Numbered from the stretch's first letter, positions 12,719 through 29,075 are shown. The stretch: 64,000 nt of DNA from Durusdinium trenchii (GCA_963970005.1 CAXAMN010022884.1:391289-455288), one strand, 5' to 3'. Notes: generated by a model not told the origin, from the sequence alone. Numbers and translations: made by a program.

Positions 12719-14346
12719 GCCAGGATGTCAGAGTCTATCACGAGCAGATTCCATGTTGCCAATTCTAGCATTCCAGGCTTCCAAGTTCTTTCACGCACTT
12801 GGTCAAACTACACTCCGACTCACTCACATGAAAGTGGAGCTTCTGCCCCCCCGTCCGTTCGTAGAGGAAAGTATAGGTCTTCGGAGTCTTCGGGCCAGAA
12901 ATTCCATGTCCACTTCCAGTTCGTGAGTCAGGTCTGCTTTCAGAGTGTTTTTTGGACGTTCCAACATACAACATTCCACGTGTGGGTCAAGTCTTTTGAG
13001 TCGGCAGTCGGCAGGGTATTCGGTGTTCTCCGCCGAGTCAGGTCATGGGCGGTCGCATGGTGCAGCGAGCGTTTCGAGTCATTTGTTGGACTCTAAAAAA
13101 AGACCGTTGAGAAAGTCTGAACAAGAGGAAACAAATGTTTGCCATGTCTCAGACAAAATCATCTAAAAAAACGATTCGGAACTGCTTCTCGTTTGCATTC
13201 TGCGCTTCCTCCTGCATACTTGTCTCCTCTTAAAACCAGCATTTTCCTATGCGGAATCCGGCGGCGACATGAGCTAAGACTCGTGCGCCGCGGGTGAAAT
13301 TCCATGGAAGGACGCTTCCAGCTGCAGCTTCCCGCGCTTCGGCTAGCTTCTTTGGACGAACTCAGGACATGATGGAACCTTTCCGCTGGACACATGGAAG
13401 GGTACATCTCAGGCTCAGGTATAGTGCTCCCAGTGACTCCTTCCAAGATGGCTTGGCCAGGGAACAATTCCGCAGCACCATGCTGGCCCAATCAGCCTAT
13501 CGATCCCTCTTCCCTGGCCACCCAATGGAGAAAGGTACAACCTCTCAGTATGTACAAATGCACAATGTCCGAAGCCAAGTGAAATGACCTCCCATTGAAA
13601 CGGTGACTCAGAATTCTCAAAGCCTTCCAAAAAGAAACTCAAGAAGACCATCTCTTTCACCCGTGTGTTGGACATGCTCATTGGTCGGAAGGCAAGGAGG
13701 ACATTTGGAAGATGCAGGTAGAAGGTCTCAAACGTTGCCCGGCAAAGCAGATTTATCACGAGTTACGAGGTAGGTCCAGTGGGTGGTTCTTTGTTCCAAT
13801 TCAAAATCACTCCAAAAAAACAGCATTTCCTTCAGAAATTGGTTCGGTTGACCATCTCATCTTCACATCAGATGATAAACACCGTGTCACTGCTTTGGGC
13901 CGCTCTCCAGCACCTTCAAAGTGGGCACCAAGAGCGAAGCCAGGGGCACATGCCGTGCGTGCTCGGCTACGGTTCGTAGTCACCATCGCGACCGAGTTCC
14001 GTCTCTCGACTCGCGATATTACCCGGCAACGAGTCGAGAGAGTCCGTGTCCCTTTTTTTCCCACGCCCAATCCAGGCGGTCGAAGACGATTCACGATCCC
14101 TTCGTTTGGGTCGAAGGGGACGAACTGTCCGTCACCGACCCGTTTGGGTTTCCAAAGACCCAGTGGATCCCAGGCAAACCACTATATAAGGAAAACGTCA
14201 CGTGGTGAAAAAACAAAAACGAATATAAGACAATATATATATATATAGAATTAAAATACAAAAGACCATCCAACAAGCAACTCCACTCCACAACGTCTCC
14301 GTTGTAGGAAGGGCTCGGGTCATCTGGACCCGGCTGGTCGTCATGT
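12719..14346. other. Intergenic or 5' region with unassigned exon-like pieces
   Basis: Two minus-strand pieces look coding but could not be placed. One, near 12.83-12.89 kb (TYTFLYERTGGQKLHFH), ends exactly at a GTGAGT donor. The other is near 13.61-13.72 kb (NVLLAFRPMSMSNTRVKEMV...FLEGFE). They could be upstream exons of the OB-fold gene, or another small gene between it and the HECT gene. A (TA)n run lies at about 14231-14248. Confidence 0.4.
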
Positions 14347-17300
14347 CTAAGCAAATCCGAAACCTTCGGTGGGCAATGCTTGCAGCAGCTTTGCACACAG
14401 CTGCCCTTTCGAAGTGTACCTGTGACGTCCGAAGTGGACGAGTAAGGATGAAGTTCTTCGTCAGACATGTGTGAGTTTGACGGCATTGTTTGGAGAGTCA
14501 CGGCCGCCCGAAAGCGGCCGTGAAAGAGAAGAAGCGAGAGGGCCCCCGAAAACACCAACACTCGGAGTTCGAGTACGACGAGCAAACCGAAAAAGAAAGA
14601 ACCAACAAACGAGGTCAAACGAGTACGACGCATTTGAGCAACGGCGCACTTGTGCAGAACCAGTTTGTTTACGCAAGTGTGGGCGTGTGGCAAATGCTCG
14701 GGTGAGCCCGCATTGCTCACCTCCTGAGTGCACAATGAGCATTGGCTATTCCTCATCTGAAGCTCATGTCCAAGCTGTCTGCAACCGAAATACCACTTGA
14801 ATCTACACACCGGATTTGGTGAATGAACGCCCGCCTCCCCCTCCTCCAACTTCCATTCCCCACCATACAAAAAACATCAAAACACTCCCAACCACACTTC
14901 AACATGCCTCTTCTCCTTCTTCTCCCCACTACACTCCTACTCCTCCACCAGTCACCAACACTCCAAGCGTCCACTGTGAAGTTCGGTTGCAGTTCTTGGA
15001 ACCCTCCGGGTGGCACGCGCGAGGAGCCGGTGCAGAAGCGCAGCAGCAGCCGGCGCTGCTCCTCGTCGAAGTCCTCGTGGGCGAGACGGCGAGACGTGCC
15101 ATGGCACCGGTCACGGCCAAACGGATCATGTTTGGGATTCCACAAAGGATCATTAAAAAAATACATGAAAAGATCATAAAAGATACATGAAAAAACGTCT
15201 ATGGAGTATAGTCAGTATAGTATTCTCTAAGTGTTTTTGGGGCTGTCGCGTTGCAAACGAGGCCGACTTTTGGAGAATTTGGGGTGCAAGCAAAGGAAGC
15301 TCCGGCCAAGGGGCCACTGAAACCATGAAGACACACGAGGGCCATCGTGCGACAGAGACTTCTCCCGGAACCACAAAGTCTTCCGACAGAATCTGTTCGA
15401 AAGGGGTGTTCGACAGGTTCCTGTTCACCGGTTGGAATCGAATCGAATGTGTGACCGAGGAATTGCTGTGACCGAGAGGCTAGTGGGTTCCAGTGCCCGA
15501 CGTGGTAAGCTTACTCGGTAGGCCACAAGTGTCCGGTGTGTCCCCCGTCCAAACCGTGCCAAGTCGTCACGTGACTCGGAGAGAGTGGCGGTGTTCATTC
15601 CGGCACCGGTCTTACGGGTGAAGCGAGGCGATCGATTTGTTCAACTGGGAAGAGAAAGCAGGTCACGGAAATAGAAGTTCCCCCCCCCCCTTGAAAAGGG
15701 CGACACTCAGCTGTGGAGAAGCCAGCCCGCCTCCGAAGCGCCAGCCAAAGAACTGATCAGTTCGTTTGATTGGTTCTCTCTTACAAGAAAGCCATCGCTA
15801 AGAGAACCACCGTGACCCCCTCGGTGAACGACGGGCGAACGGACCACACGGCAGAAAGCCGACGACCCGCGTCTTGGCCGCTCCTTCAAAACCTCCCAGA
15901 ACCACTCGAGGATCGAACCTGCCATCGAGCGAGAGAGATCTCAAAAGGACTTCAGAAAAAGCGTTGGAAGACTCGCGAGGGCGAGATCCGTGAGTTCACG
16001 TCCAAAGCGAACGTCCGGTTTGTCTCCACTTCTCCACCGCGTTCGCGTCTCCTCGCCTCCGGCCGCATCTGCCGACCCCTCACTGTAACGGCGCCACTCC
16101 ACCAAATCCTCGGCGACCGGAGCGGTGTCACCATGTCGTCCTCTTGCTGAAACAAAAATGAACTGTTTGTACTGACGCTTCGTCTTTGGCGCGAAGGGCT
16201 TCTTCTCCGGAGCAGACGGAGTGACTGCCAAGAAGCAAGACTCTGAGATCCCATCAGCAGCATGGACAAATCACCAGCCTCACCGGAAGCAACTCCGCCG
16301 GTCACGGTCGACATGGCGTGGCGGAAGAAGGTGGTCCAAACGGAGCTCCGAAGCCCGTGATGCTATATATATATATATATATAGATCCTCCAACTATGCC
16401 AAATGTCTGCCCTTTGACTGATTTTGATGGCAGACAATGGCAGACATGAAAGTCACCTCCCAAAAACATGCAAGTGGACGGCCCGGTCAGCTGGTCAGCT
16501 TGCTTGCTCTTCGGTTCCGCGTCGACGACTCGTGGTTCGCACCTCCACACCGGCTTTCTGCAACATGGCCAGCGGCAGAAGATCCCAAAAGCCCTTCAGC
16601 AAACACCTCGGGAGGTGGTTTCTTTTGGACCTCTTGTTCAGTTCTTTGAGGTGTTCGTTGAGGTGTTACTTGACACTTGACATGATAACACAAACAAAAC
16701 ACTCATCTCAAGGCCTTCTCAGTGCTCGCTTTTACACATGAACGTCAATGAACTGTGCCAAGCAAGTCAGCATATGTTAGCATGACCTCGGTGTTCGCAC
16801 TCAAAGCAACCGATTGAACGAATGGCCCAGGCACTGGAGCTCTTCCCGCAACTCGCCGCAAAGAAAAGCTTCACAGAGAAGCATCAAGTATCTGCAACGG
16901 GAACGGCCAACGCGGTGAATGCTTTCGAAAAGCGAGAGAGGCCCATGACGACAGGTCCCCCGAATGACCGTCCCCCCCTCGTCACCTCGCCCACTCCGAA
17001 CTGCCCGCCCGTCGCCCGCGCCGGTCCTGTCCAGGTTCTCCTCGGTGACCACGCGCTCGGAACCGCCGGGCTCCAGCTCCTCGGCCGGGCGCAGCTCCGT
17101 GGGCACCGACCTCGGATAGCTCCGAACACAAATTCCGCGACGGAACACGGAGGAACAAGGACCGCCATTTCATTCAAAAGCCCCCCCAAAAAAGGTCCAA
17201 CTCTGCTTTTGAGCTCAGCTCCCTTTAGGGGGTGAAAAGATCAGAAACTGAGGAAACCATCCAGAAGGACGCAGTTCCATGAACTGCAGAGGGTCGCCCT

Positions 17301-18225
17301 CTGCCCCCTTTGGAGGTCGAGTCGTCACCAGGCGGCAGGAACGTCAGGGGCTCACCCAGCGCGGCCTCGACCTCGGACAGGCCTTCAGGCTGCAGCAGAG
17401 GCGCCACCTGGAGGAAAGCATGAGAAAGTCCCCGCCGAAGCGGACGGTTTGGACATGGAAGAGAAGCGTGCGTCGAACCAAAAAACGAAAAAATAAAAAA
17501 GAACATGGACGTTTGCACGTCTCAAGCTCCACCTCTCAAGGTCAATTGATCCAATCTCCCTCCATCAGCCCGACGAGATGGGCGTCCCGACCCGCTGGCG
17601 GTAAAAATCAAGATCTAAACATTTCACATCCTCAAGGTCCACGGGCTTGCCCACCATGTACTTGCACACGAGCCTCGGTAGACCCAAACGACAAGTAATG
17701 ACAAGTAATGACAAGTAAGCGTTTGGATGGAGAAAGTCGGTTTCTTCAGCGATTCTAGCAGCTAGCATGGGGGGTTGGGGCCCCAGGGGTTTGGGGAGTC
17801 CAGGTTGGGCTCACATCCACTTGGTGGTCTCCACCTCCATTCAGCACCGCGACATGGAACTGCGGAACTGCGTCGCGTCTCCTTCATCCTTCCCTATGGC
17901 TTTTCCCAAGACACGGAGAGAGAGGGAGCGGAAGAGGTCGTCCACCATGCAGAACTGCCAATGCCAAGAAGCGCCCCGCTAGGAAGAGATCTCGGAAGCG
18001 GCCTCGGGGTGTGTCGGATCACTGGGAAGCCCAGAAGAGGGATGAAGATGGCTTCTGACAAAGTCTCAAAAAGGTTTTCGGTTCTTTTTTCGGATGAAAG
18101 CTCCAAAATGACCAAAGGATAACGGTCTCTTTGAGTGTGCCTTCTTTGTCATCAGCATCCTTACCCACTGGTCGTGGGATGAGCATCCTCCAAAGAAGCA
18201 CGAAAAACACCCGTTCTTTCGAGAA
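14347..18225 (-). CDS. HECT-type E3 ubiquitin ligase, C-terminal part (at least 12 exons; 5' end unresolved)
   Basis: The HECT domain can be followed exon by exon on the minus strand: 18002-17915 (DLFLAGRFLALAVLHG, the conserved N-lobe helix), 17673-17592 (KYMVGKPVDLEDV), 17407 to about 17304 (GLSEVEAALGEPLTF), 17079-17027 (ELEPGGSERVVTEENL), 16891-16835 (YLMLLCEAFLCGEL), 16606-16543 (LLKGFWDLLPLAML), 16278-16242, 16146-16084 (EDLVEWRRYS), 15918-15884 (ILEWFWEVLK), 15073-14969 (LLLRFCTGSSRVPPGGFQEL), 14696-14656 (LPHAHTCVNKLVL, containing the catalytic Cys) and 14419-14347 (KLLQALPTEGFGFA then TAG). Donors are GT, GA and GC. HECT ligases accept ubiquitin on that Cys and pass it to substrate. 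An exon ending at about 18169 probably precedes the N-lobe. The end of the third exon, the intron before the last exon, and the N-terminal substrate-binding region are not resolved. Confidence 0.88.
16362..16384. repeat. (TA)n microsatellite in a HECT-gene intron
   Basis: About 11 consecutive TA dinucleotides lie between HECT exons 16606-16543 and 16278-16242. A second shorter TA run lies at 14231-14248. No function is indicated. Confidence 0.8.
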
Positions 18226-21200
18226 AGACCGGATCTTGTTCCAGGCGAGATGAATCAGACCAAAAGGTTGGAGGCCATCGCTAGAAACAGGTCATGAAAA
18301 GTCTGAAAAGTTTGCTCAGAATCGCGTACGAAAAGTTTGAGTCGCGTACTACGCCACACCTGTACACCTGCTTGTGTTCTCACCCGGGTCCTGCTGCTCT
18401 TTCCCATTGCAAAGACCGACAAGCTCGCGTCGTCACCTAGAGAGAGGCGCGTCCGGATTTGGTGGATTTGGACGAACTACCTCGAACTCCGTGACTCCTA
18501 GTGGATAGGAAGAGCAGACCCACTTGGTGGGGTAGAACGAGTCAAAAGGGTCTTCGTCATTTCCGCCGAGTTCGCTTGCAAGCTGCCTGCATCCTGCGCC
18601 AAGGCCTGTCCTACGGATGAGAACCAGTCCTCAGGTGACGGGTGCGGCGTCGTACGGATGAACAAAATCTTCACACAAACGTCGTCTTCACAACCAGTGC
18701 TGCGGATCTTCACTCAGTGCTGCTTTGGACGGCACACACCGCTTCACGTCAGACAGTCCTGGGTAACTCCGCCTCGATCTTCCCCCTCCTCTCCTTGCAG
18801 GTTTGTTTTGCACATTGAATTCTAATAAGATAAAAAGAGATGGAGGCCATTGAGGCCATCGCTATTAGGTTAGTTTTGTGACATGAGGTCTTCTATAGCA
18901 AGAGAAAAGACCAAATTCCCCCGCCTCGAAATTTCACTGTCAAAGTCGGTGCCAAGAATTCGATCAGCGGCGCCTCACGCGGGCAGCAATGAGCATGCAG
19001 TTTCCCTCATTCGGTTCTTCGGTCGAGCAATGTACAGATCCAGCTGATCTGATGAACCCATCGATGGGTTTGACTTCACTGGTCCTCGCTTCGCACCTCC
19101 TGAAGTACCTGGTAGCTTTCCTCCAGCACATGATTCCGTGACACGCTAATCTCGAAGCAAGCTGGGAGCATCTCCTGACACCGGGTGCCCAGCGAAAAGG
19201 CCGCTCAGAGGTGTCTTTTGGAACCAACGTGTCGCACCGAAGGCCTTTTCGACCGAAGGCAATGCCAAAGGCCGTCGTCGGAGGTTTACGTCTGCTGCGA
19301 ACCAGTCCTCTGGGAAATCGTTCTCCTCGTCGCCGAGGAGGCTCCGCCGTGCTTGCAGCAAGGAAAAGTGCTTTTCTCTGAAACTTTCCTCGGTCGAACG
19401 CGGCGAAGAAGCAGCTGATGGCTGCAATCTGAAAGGAGCTGGAAAGGAAGCTGACACATGGCCCCAAAACCCCAAACTGCCCAAGTTTGTCTATACTGTT
19501 CTGCAAACATCACAAACATCGAATCCAGCCCAAAAGAAAAGACAGGGAGAGACAGAGAGAACCTACATCAAGTCTCAAGTGCCCTTCTCCCTCCCCCTTC
19601 TAGGTCCTCCCCGACATCTCGCCGCGGCACCATCTGCTCCTCCGACATCTCCAAGAAGTGGCCCGAGAAGGTCCGCCGCATTGGACGCCCCAGAGATCCG
19701 TCGGGCCCACCTGGGCCGCGGGCCGCGGTGTTTGGGCCGGCGCCGTTCGGCTTTGAAACGTTGAACACTCAGAATCCAAGTAGATCGAAGCAAGAAACGG
19801 CACTCTGAAGTGACCCCAGTGACACGAGAAAGACACCAAGTCTGGCGCTGTCTGAAGGGGTTTGGATCTTACCTGTCGCGCTCTGAGTCTGGCGCTGTCC
19901 CTCCTCCGTGTGAAGGCTTGTGGCTTGAAGGTCGCTCGGAAGGGGCTCTTGAGTGCTGTCTGGAGCAAGCTCCGCAGCTTTTGCTTCGCCAGGAAACGCT
20001 CCAACCTGGTCGGGACGGAAAGAGTCCGTCACACCGAGGAGGATCGATCATCTCAGTGTAGTCGATCTCAGTGCTGAGATCGGGGGAAAAAACCGAACTC
20101 CGATCCTTTGGAAGGCAAAGCTTGGTAAAACGTGAGACCAGAAAGCTCAAAGTTGCTCAAGTTCTGCCACGAACTGCCGGCTTTCGACACTCACGCTTCG
20201 AGGAAAAACAGAAAACAGCCATCGGCGAGATCTCGGCTCCGGCCGCTCGCCTCATGCCAACAAACTTGTACATGGCGCTGGCCATCCAAAGCTGAAAGAC
20301 AATCGCCGCAAAGCAATCCACAAAGCGAGGGCCTGAGACACGTCGTCACGAAGCGAGACACCGGGCCAGGCGTCACCGATCAGTCCGCCGTCTGACGGTT
20401 GTCCTTCCGTACAGACTTGAAAGACCGACGTTTGGGCCAGTCCAGGTACGGCTGAACTCAGTTTCCGTACGTCTGCCATGTTCCAACAAAAAGGAGCTCA
20501 ATACCAACTAATTCAGGAAACCAGCCCCCCATTTGGGCATCCACCCCCTTGACCTCTCCACTCTCCGGGCGGGCCCGCTTGACTCCTCCCGTTCCCCTCA
20601 CCTCCTCCGGCCGTCGCTTCCTCGCTCCAGACCGACTTCCAGGAGCTCAACGAGCACAGCAGAAACTCCTCCACCCGACACCGAGCCACGCGACCCGCGA
20701 GGTCGGAGAGGTCGGAGAGGTCGGAGAGGTCGGAGGGGTCGGTGGGTTGGTCTCTCCGGTGGGAGGTGACCCTTTCCTGGGTCACACTGGAGGGATCTGG
20801 AGGGTAAGGGTCATAACCCTGAGGTGTGTGATCTAGATTCTGTGCAGTGTGCAAACACCTCCATAGAGATCCGGAACAGTTCGTTTCGCTTCCGACTCCA
20901 ACGGGCGGAAGATCCCAACCGTCCTTGAAGCCGCACAGCATCTCGAAGACCAACTGTAAAGTCTGCATCAGCCAAACCACAGCCCCAAAGAAGAGGCCGG
21001 GATTCAGCCTCGAATGCGGCGAAGGCCGCCCCTCCCGCGTATCGTAGGTCACCCGTCGCCCAGCCGAGTCTATCGACGAGTCGATCGATCGGTTCCTAGT
21101 CCTTTTTCGGAACCGTCCGGAACCGTCTGTCCGTCTTCGCTCGGAACGGGGGACGACTCGATCGTCGAAAAGGAAAACAAGAAGCCATATGGCCATATAT

Positions 21201-22378
21201 GGTTTAATAAATGCGATGTCTTCTAATGATGTCGTTCTATGTCTTTCATCTGTCTCTTTCCTGTCACCAAGTGGCTCCACTCCAGAGATGAACAGAATCA
21301 GAAAGGCAGGCCCCAGCAGGAAGCTCCGTGGCACGGGTAACATGACGGTTGCCTCGGTCGACGCAGGTCGGTCTCGACACTCCCTGCTCGCTCGCTCTCC
21401 GTCTGTCACCTGAGGCAGGAGCTATTATAAGAAAGGCCGCAGACAGCCAGAACGGGTCGTCAGAGAGCTTGGAAGCCAGAACTGAGCCGAAACCGAAAAG
21501 CCGAAACCGAACGGCGGCTGTGTGGAGCGAACGACCATTCCCAGCCTTCCCAGCGCTGCAGCTGTCCAAGCTGCGCGGCACGAACCACGAAAAGCGTCGT
21601 GAGCAAGCCTGACGTCGACCATCGGCCACGGCGACCCAAAGCGAGGAGACGTGTCATGTCTCTTCGTTTGAAGTCTTAGACCCATAAACTGTGTCAAGAC
21701 AAGGAGCCCATAGAGTTTTTCTGTCCCAAGCGCAGCTTACGCCAGAGCTTAGTCAGAAGCGCTGTACCCGCGGCCAGGCGAGCGCAATCGCCGCAAACCA
21801 TGGCCGGATCAGAGCGCGCTCTGCGCGCGCGGAAACCGCGCTTTCAGCGAGGGCGTCACCGTCGAGATGGCACGCTTTCCCGCGAAGTGAAGCAAAAAAT
21901 GGAACTGTTTAGGTCGTTCCAAACTGCTAAATGTCCACTTTGCCATCGAACAAATGTGGGGGGGGCTAAAACTGCTTTGTAGGAACTGTTCCCCCCCAGA
22001 ACCACAAACCACTCTCCCCACTCTCCCGCCTAGATCCAAGAGCACGTGAGACACATGTCTTCAGACACAGATAGCACGAGACGTGCAAAGCCTTCTTCGA
22101 CATTGAAGCAAAACGGCAAAAGAAAAAAGAATAAGTATAACATCAAGAACGTGAAGGGTTTTGGAACAAAAGAAGAAGTCTCAGAAGTACAAAATAACGA
22201 AGCAGAACTCCGCCTTAGTGGTGGGGTTCAGATCTGTGCTCTTCGACCACTTGGGCTTCTTCAGGACGGGTGGAGGAGTGCTCTTCCTCGGCCGCAAAAA
22301 CCATGAAACACATCGTCTCGGTCAAACGCGGCGAAGAAAATGGTTGCACACATCGTGCACTCCATTCAAAAGTCTCAG
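18226..22378 (-). other. Unresolved minus-strand exon pieces, some membrane-like
   Basis: One exon is well supported at 18586-18520 (QLASELGG...PFDSFYPTKW, AG|G acceptor, GTC donor, 22 codons) and probably belongs to the HECT gene. Higher up are pieces near 19.05-19.1 (YIARPKNRMRETACSLLP), 19.6-19.7 (FLEMSEEQMVPRRDVGEDLE) and 19.9-20.0 kb (RFLAKQKLRSLLQTALKSPF). Hydrophobic pieces lie at about 20.28 (FAAIVFQLWMASAMYKFVGM), 20.9-20.98 (LFFGAVVWLMQTLQLVFEML), 21.25-21.32 (FLLGPAFLILFISGVEP) and 21.43 kb (FWLSAAFLIIAP). They suggest the N-terminal half of the ligase, or a separate multi-pass membrane protein. A 298-aa open frame over 20513-21409 is mostly exon-intron read-through. No family is recognised. 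A GGTCGGAGA repeat (about five copies) lies near 20.70-20.75 kb. Confidence 0.4.
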
Positions 22379-26016
<3,638 letters not shown>

Positions 26017-26136
26017 GGCTCGTTGGATCGGAGAGCGGTTTGTGGGATCCGCGGTTTGTGACACCGCGGCCGGGGGGTCTCTGCTCTCGAACTCGCGGGC
26101 TCACGAGCCAAGAAAGGCGGTGCAGGGATGACTTGC

Positions 26137-26138
26137 CT
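26137..26138 (-). promoter_or_regulatory. Candidate spliced-leader trans-splice acceptor for TPI
   Basis: On the minus strand a run of nine T residues and pyrimidine-rich sequence is followed by ACTCTCAG|G, 121 nt upstream of the TPI ATG and with no competing ATG in between. Dinoflagellate nuclear mRNAs receive a spliced leader at such AG sites. That this AG is the acceptor used is inferred from position only. Confidence 0.4.
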
Positions 26139-26429
26139 GAGAGTCCAGCGAAAAAAAAGAAATTTCTCATTTCTAGGTGCCCCCAAACATCCGATGGATG
26201 GATTTGGATGGATTTGTCCGACCAGGTGGAGTCCGGCTCGTCCGAGTCGAAGTTCGAGACTCTCGGGCTTCGCTTCGTTTCGAAGGGTCCAGGTTTGCGG
26301 AGCAGCCCCGTGGAGCAACACCGAAGGACATACAGACTGAGCGCGACGTCACGAAACCGGCACGACAGGTTTCCACAGCTCAAGAGAAACAAAAATGGAT
26401 AGATCCAAAAGAGTGGATAGCGTCTTCAC

Positions 26430-26997
26430 CTCCTCCTGCTGCTGCAATCGCACAGCAAACTCTTCCAAATCTTGTTCTCTCTCCTCCTGCGCGGTCATCG
26501 AACAAGACCGACCGGTCATCGAACCGCTCGGATCGACGGAGAAACACCGGTTGCAAGCGACAGCCGTGATGGGTTGACTGTCCTGTGCTTGACAAACTTC
26601 TGCGGCTAGCTTTTCTCGTGCAGCCAAAGCCTCAAATGTTGGCAAATCGATGGCGATAAAACGATGGAAAGTGTTGGATGATGCATTGAAATCGTTCACA
26701 AAAGAGCAAACTAACCTCACACAGCCAACATTGGCCTCTTGAGCGTTTCCAAAATGTCACCATTCTCTGGGTCGGCTAAACCACAGGCGGCCGTTCCCAG
26801 GCCTGCTCTCGCCGCACCAACTCCTTGTAACGAGAAGCCACCTGCGAGACAGTCGCAGCAACGCACAGGTCTCGTGTTTTCCAAACGGATCCCTCCGTCT
26901 GCTCGGCCTCGTCATGAAGTGGTCGAATGGCGGAGGGTTTGTCGACATCAACCTGGAAGCGGGAGTCATCCGGAAAACCGAAACAAAACTTCACCAA
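26430..26997 (-). CDS. Coiled-coil protein, internal exons (partial)
   Basis: Three phase-0 exons follow the same splice rules as TPI: 26841-26803 (13 codons, GC donor), 26630-26598 (11 codons, GT donor) and 26486-26430 (19 codons, GT donor), each preceded by AG and starting with G. Joined, they give a charged, heptad-like helix (VASRYKELVRREQ, ALAAREKLAAE, EEREQDLEEFAVRLQQQEE). The open frame upstream of the first exon (to about 26997, including VDVDKPSAIRPLHDEAEQTE) may add one more exon. The family is unknown. The gene must end between about 26.43 kb and the TPI 5' end. Confidence 0.55.
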
Positions 26998-27029
26998 AAA
27001 ACTGGCGAACCTGTTTGAATGCCTGAGCC

Positions 27030-28400
27030 TAATGATAAATCAGACCTATGCATGATCACTTGCATCACGTTCATACCATCGCCTTGGTCATGTTTCAGGA
27101 GGGCCAATCAACTCACGCCACGTCCGATCCCAAAAAGCAGCGCAAAGTTGCAAAAGACATCACGAGTTTGCACACACATGTATTTGGTTCAAAACAAAAA
27201 CCCTACAGCTTACGGTTGTTGTTGAAAGAAACATGCCATGTCGCGGCCCGGCTTCGTTGAATTTTGTTCGTCGGCACCAAAGCTTGCTTTTTTGGGTCCA
27301 AAACCCATGGTCGATGCAGAAACCTGGTTCGTTCGGAAAATCCAAACAGCATGGGAGTGGCAACAGGACAACCTGTTTCTCACCAGTGACATCAGTACGA
27401 AAATCCCAGGTGCCAATGATCCCGGGATGAAGGGTTTGAAGTTCGGATGAAAACCGGAAACGAAAATGAAGAAGTAAGAGGGAAGAAGAAAAGGACATGA
27501 AGGGCCATGCTGGGAAAGTGTCTGGGATGAAGTGCAAGGGTGGCCATCATCACTTCAATGAAACAAATGACATGCTTGGGCCCTGGTTGGTTGCAAGGGG
27601 GGTTATTGCAGGTCCAACACAACCAACAGCAAAGACTGAAAACATGTATATAGATCTATTTTGGGCCTGTCGTTTCTGGGTGTGAGGCCTGTGGCCAATG
27701 TTGGCATGTTGACAAATCACGAAAAACATCGAGAGAGTAAAGGTCAATGATTCTCATAAAATGATAGGAAACGCTCACCCCCGAGGTTGCCCCCTCTTCC
27801 TCAGCTCGGGGTACCTTGCACGCTTTGGTACCCCAACAAGGACGACCTGTGTTAGCACACTGGGACGCCCCAAAGGATGAGGAGCCATCTTCCGGATCAT
27901 GGGTTCTGATCGCAATTCGTTTTTGTTGCATTGTCCCGATGCAACGGCACCACGGACCGGGTTGCAGTTTGGACAACGTCATTTCGGGCTGCTCACGCGG
28001 CGGCTAACCCAAACACCTCACTTGTCGTCGTCGTTGTCGTCATCTTCTGGTGACCTTATTCACCACGATTCCGCAGGTTTTGCTATGGTAGCATTCTCCT
28101 CTGTTTGTGACGCACCATTCATGCTGATTCATGCTTCTCAGTCGTGACAATCGTGAAGTTTGCCTTTAAAAAGATATAGGACCGGATGACCCCACATGTT
28201 ACCAACTTCGCACAGGAGAAGCGTCGGGAGGAGGGAGAGGGAGGGAGTGGCGGTTGGTTGGTGGTTGTTGTTTGGAAGTGGATGGGGATGGTGATTGTCG
28301 CTTGGTGGTTGTCTGACGGGTTGTCGCGTGTCCGCGTGTGTATGTTAATAGGTGGGTGTGTGTGTGTGAATGGTGATGCAATGTGCAGTTGAAGGATTAC
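27030..28400. other. No supportable gene
   Basis: Several overlapping minus frames near 27.2-27.5 kb have mixed composition, but none could be tied to a family or to consistent splice phases. No tandem repeat is evident. Confidence 0.4.
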
Positions 28401-28419
28401 GTATGTACACGTCGAGGAG

Positions 28420-28645
28420 CAGAAATCATCCACCGGGCAGCACCAGGGCGTACATCCAACCCCCTGGAAAACACCAAAGTACGGCCCATTCCATGCAAAT
28501 CGCAGCAGCACAGACACAAACGCTACACAAATCACAGCGGCACAGCCGCGGAGACCCAGCAGCCCCGGCCAGCATCGGCCAGCACCGGGGCGTACATCCG
28601 ACCCCCTGGAGAAAACAATTGCCACGCAAATCACAGTGACATCCC
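28420..28645. repeat. GC-rich satellite units, inverted relative to 29.8 kb
   Basis: Phrases such as 'cgtacatccgaccccctgga' and 'gcaaatcacagcggcacag' are the reverse complement of the 29.8-30.2 kb unit ('ggggtcggacgtacg', 'gtgatttgcgtgg'). About two to three diverged units are present. Confidence 0.6.
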
Positions 28646-28659
28646 CCTAGTGGAGAAAA

Positions 28660-29075
28660 CAAGTGGTGGATGGCAATTGGTTGGTAGAACATTCGTTGGG
28701 AACAATTGGTTGATGGCAATCGGTTGATGACATTGGTTGGTGACAACTGGTGGGTGGCAATTGGTTGGTGAGAATTGGTTGGTGACAATCGGTGGATGAC
28801 AATTGGTTGGTGAGATTTGGTTGGTGACAATTTTTTGGTGGCACTTGGTTGGTGGCAGTTGGTTGGTGACAATTTGTTGTTGATGACAATTGGTTGGTGA
28901 CAATTTGTGGGTGGCAATTTGTTGGTAACAATTTGTTGGTGGCAATTGGTTGGTAGCAATTGGTGGGTAGCAATTGGTTGGTGGCAATTGGTGGGTGACA
29001 ATTTGTTGATGACAATTGGTTGGTGACAATTGGTGGGTGGCAATGTGTTGGTGACAGTTTGTTGCATGATGACAA
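28660..29075. repeat. 14-bp minisatellite (GGTTGGTGACAATT)n
   Basis: About 28 near-perfect units of GGTTGGTGACAATT (variants GGTGGCAATT, GGTAGCAATT) run in tandem. All three minus frames stay open for 180-240 codons because the period is not divisible by three; these frames are artefacts. Confidence 0.9.

Noticed and set aside
20513-21409. 298-codon minus frame as one gene
   Set aside because: It mixes hydrophobic exon-like pieces with a repeated Asp-Leu-Ser run (the GGTCGGAGA repeat) and intron-like sequence; it does not behave as one protein.
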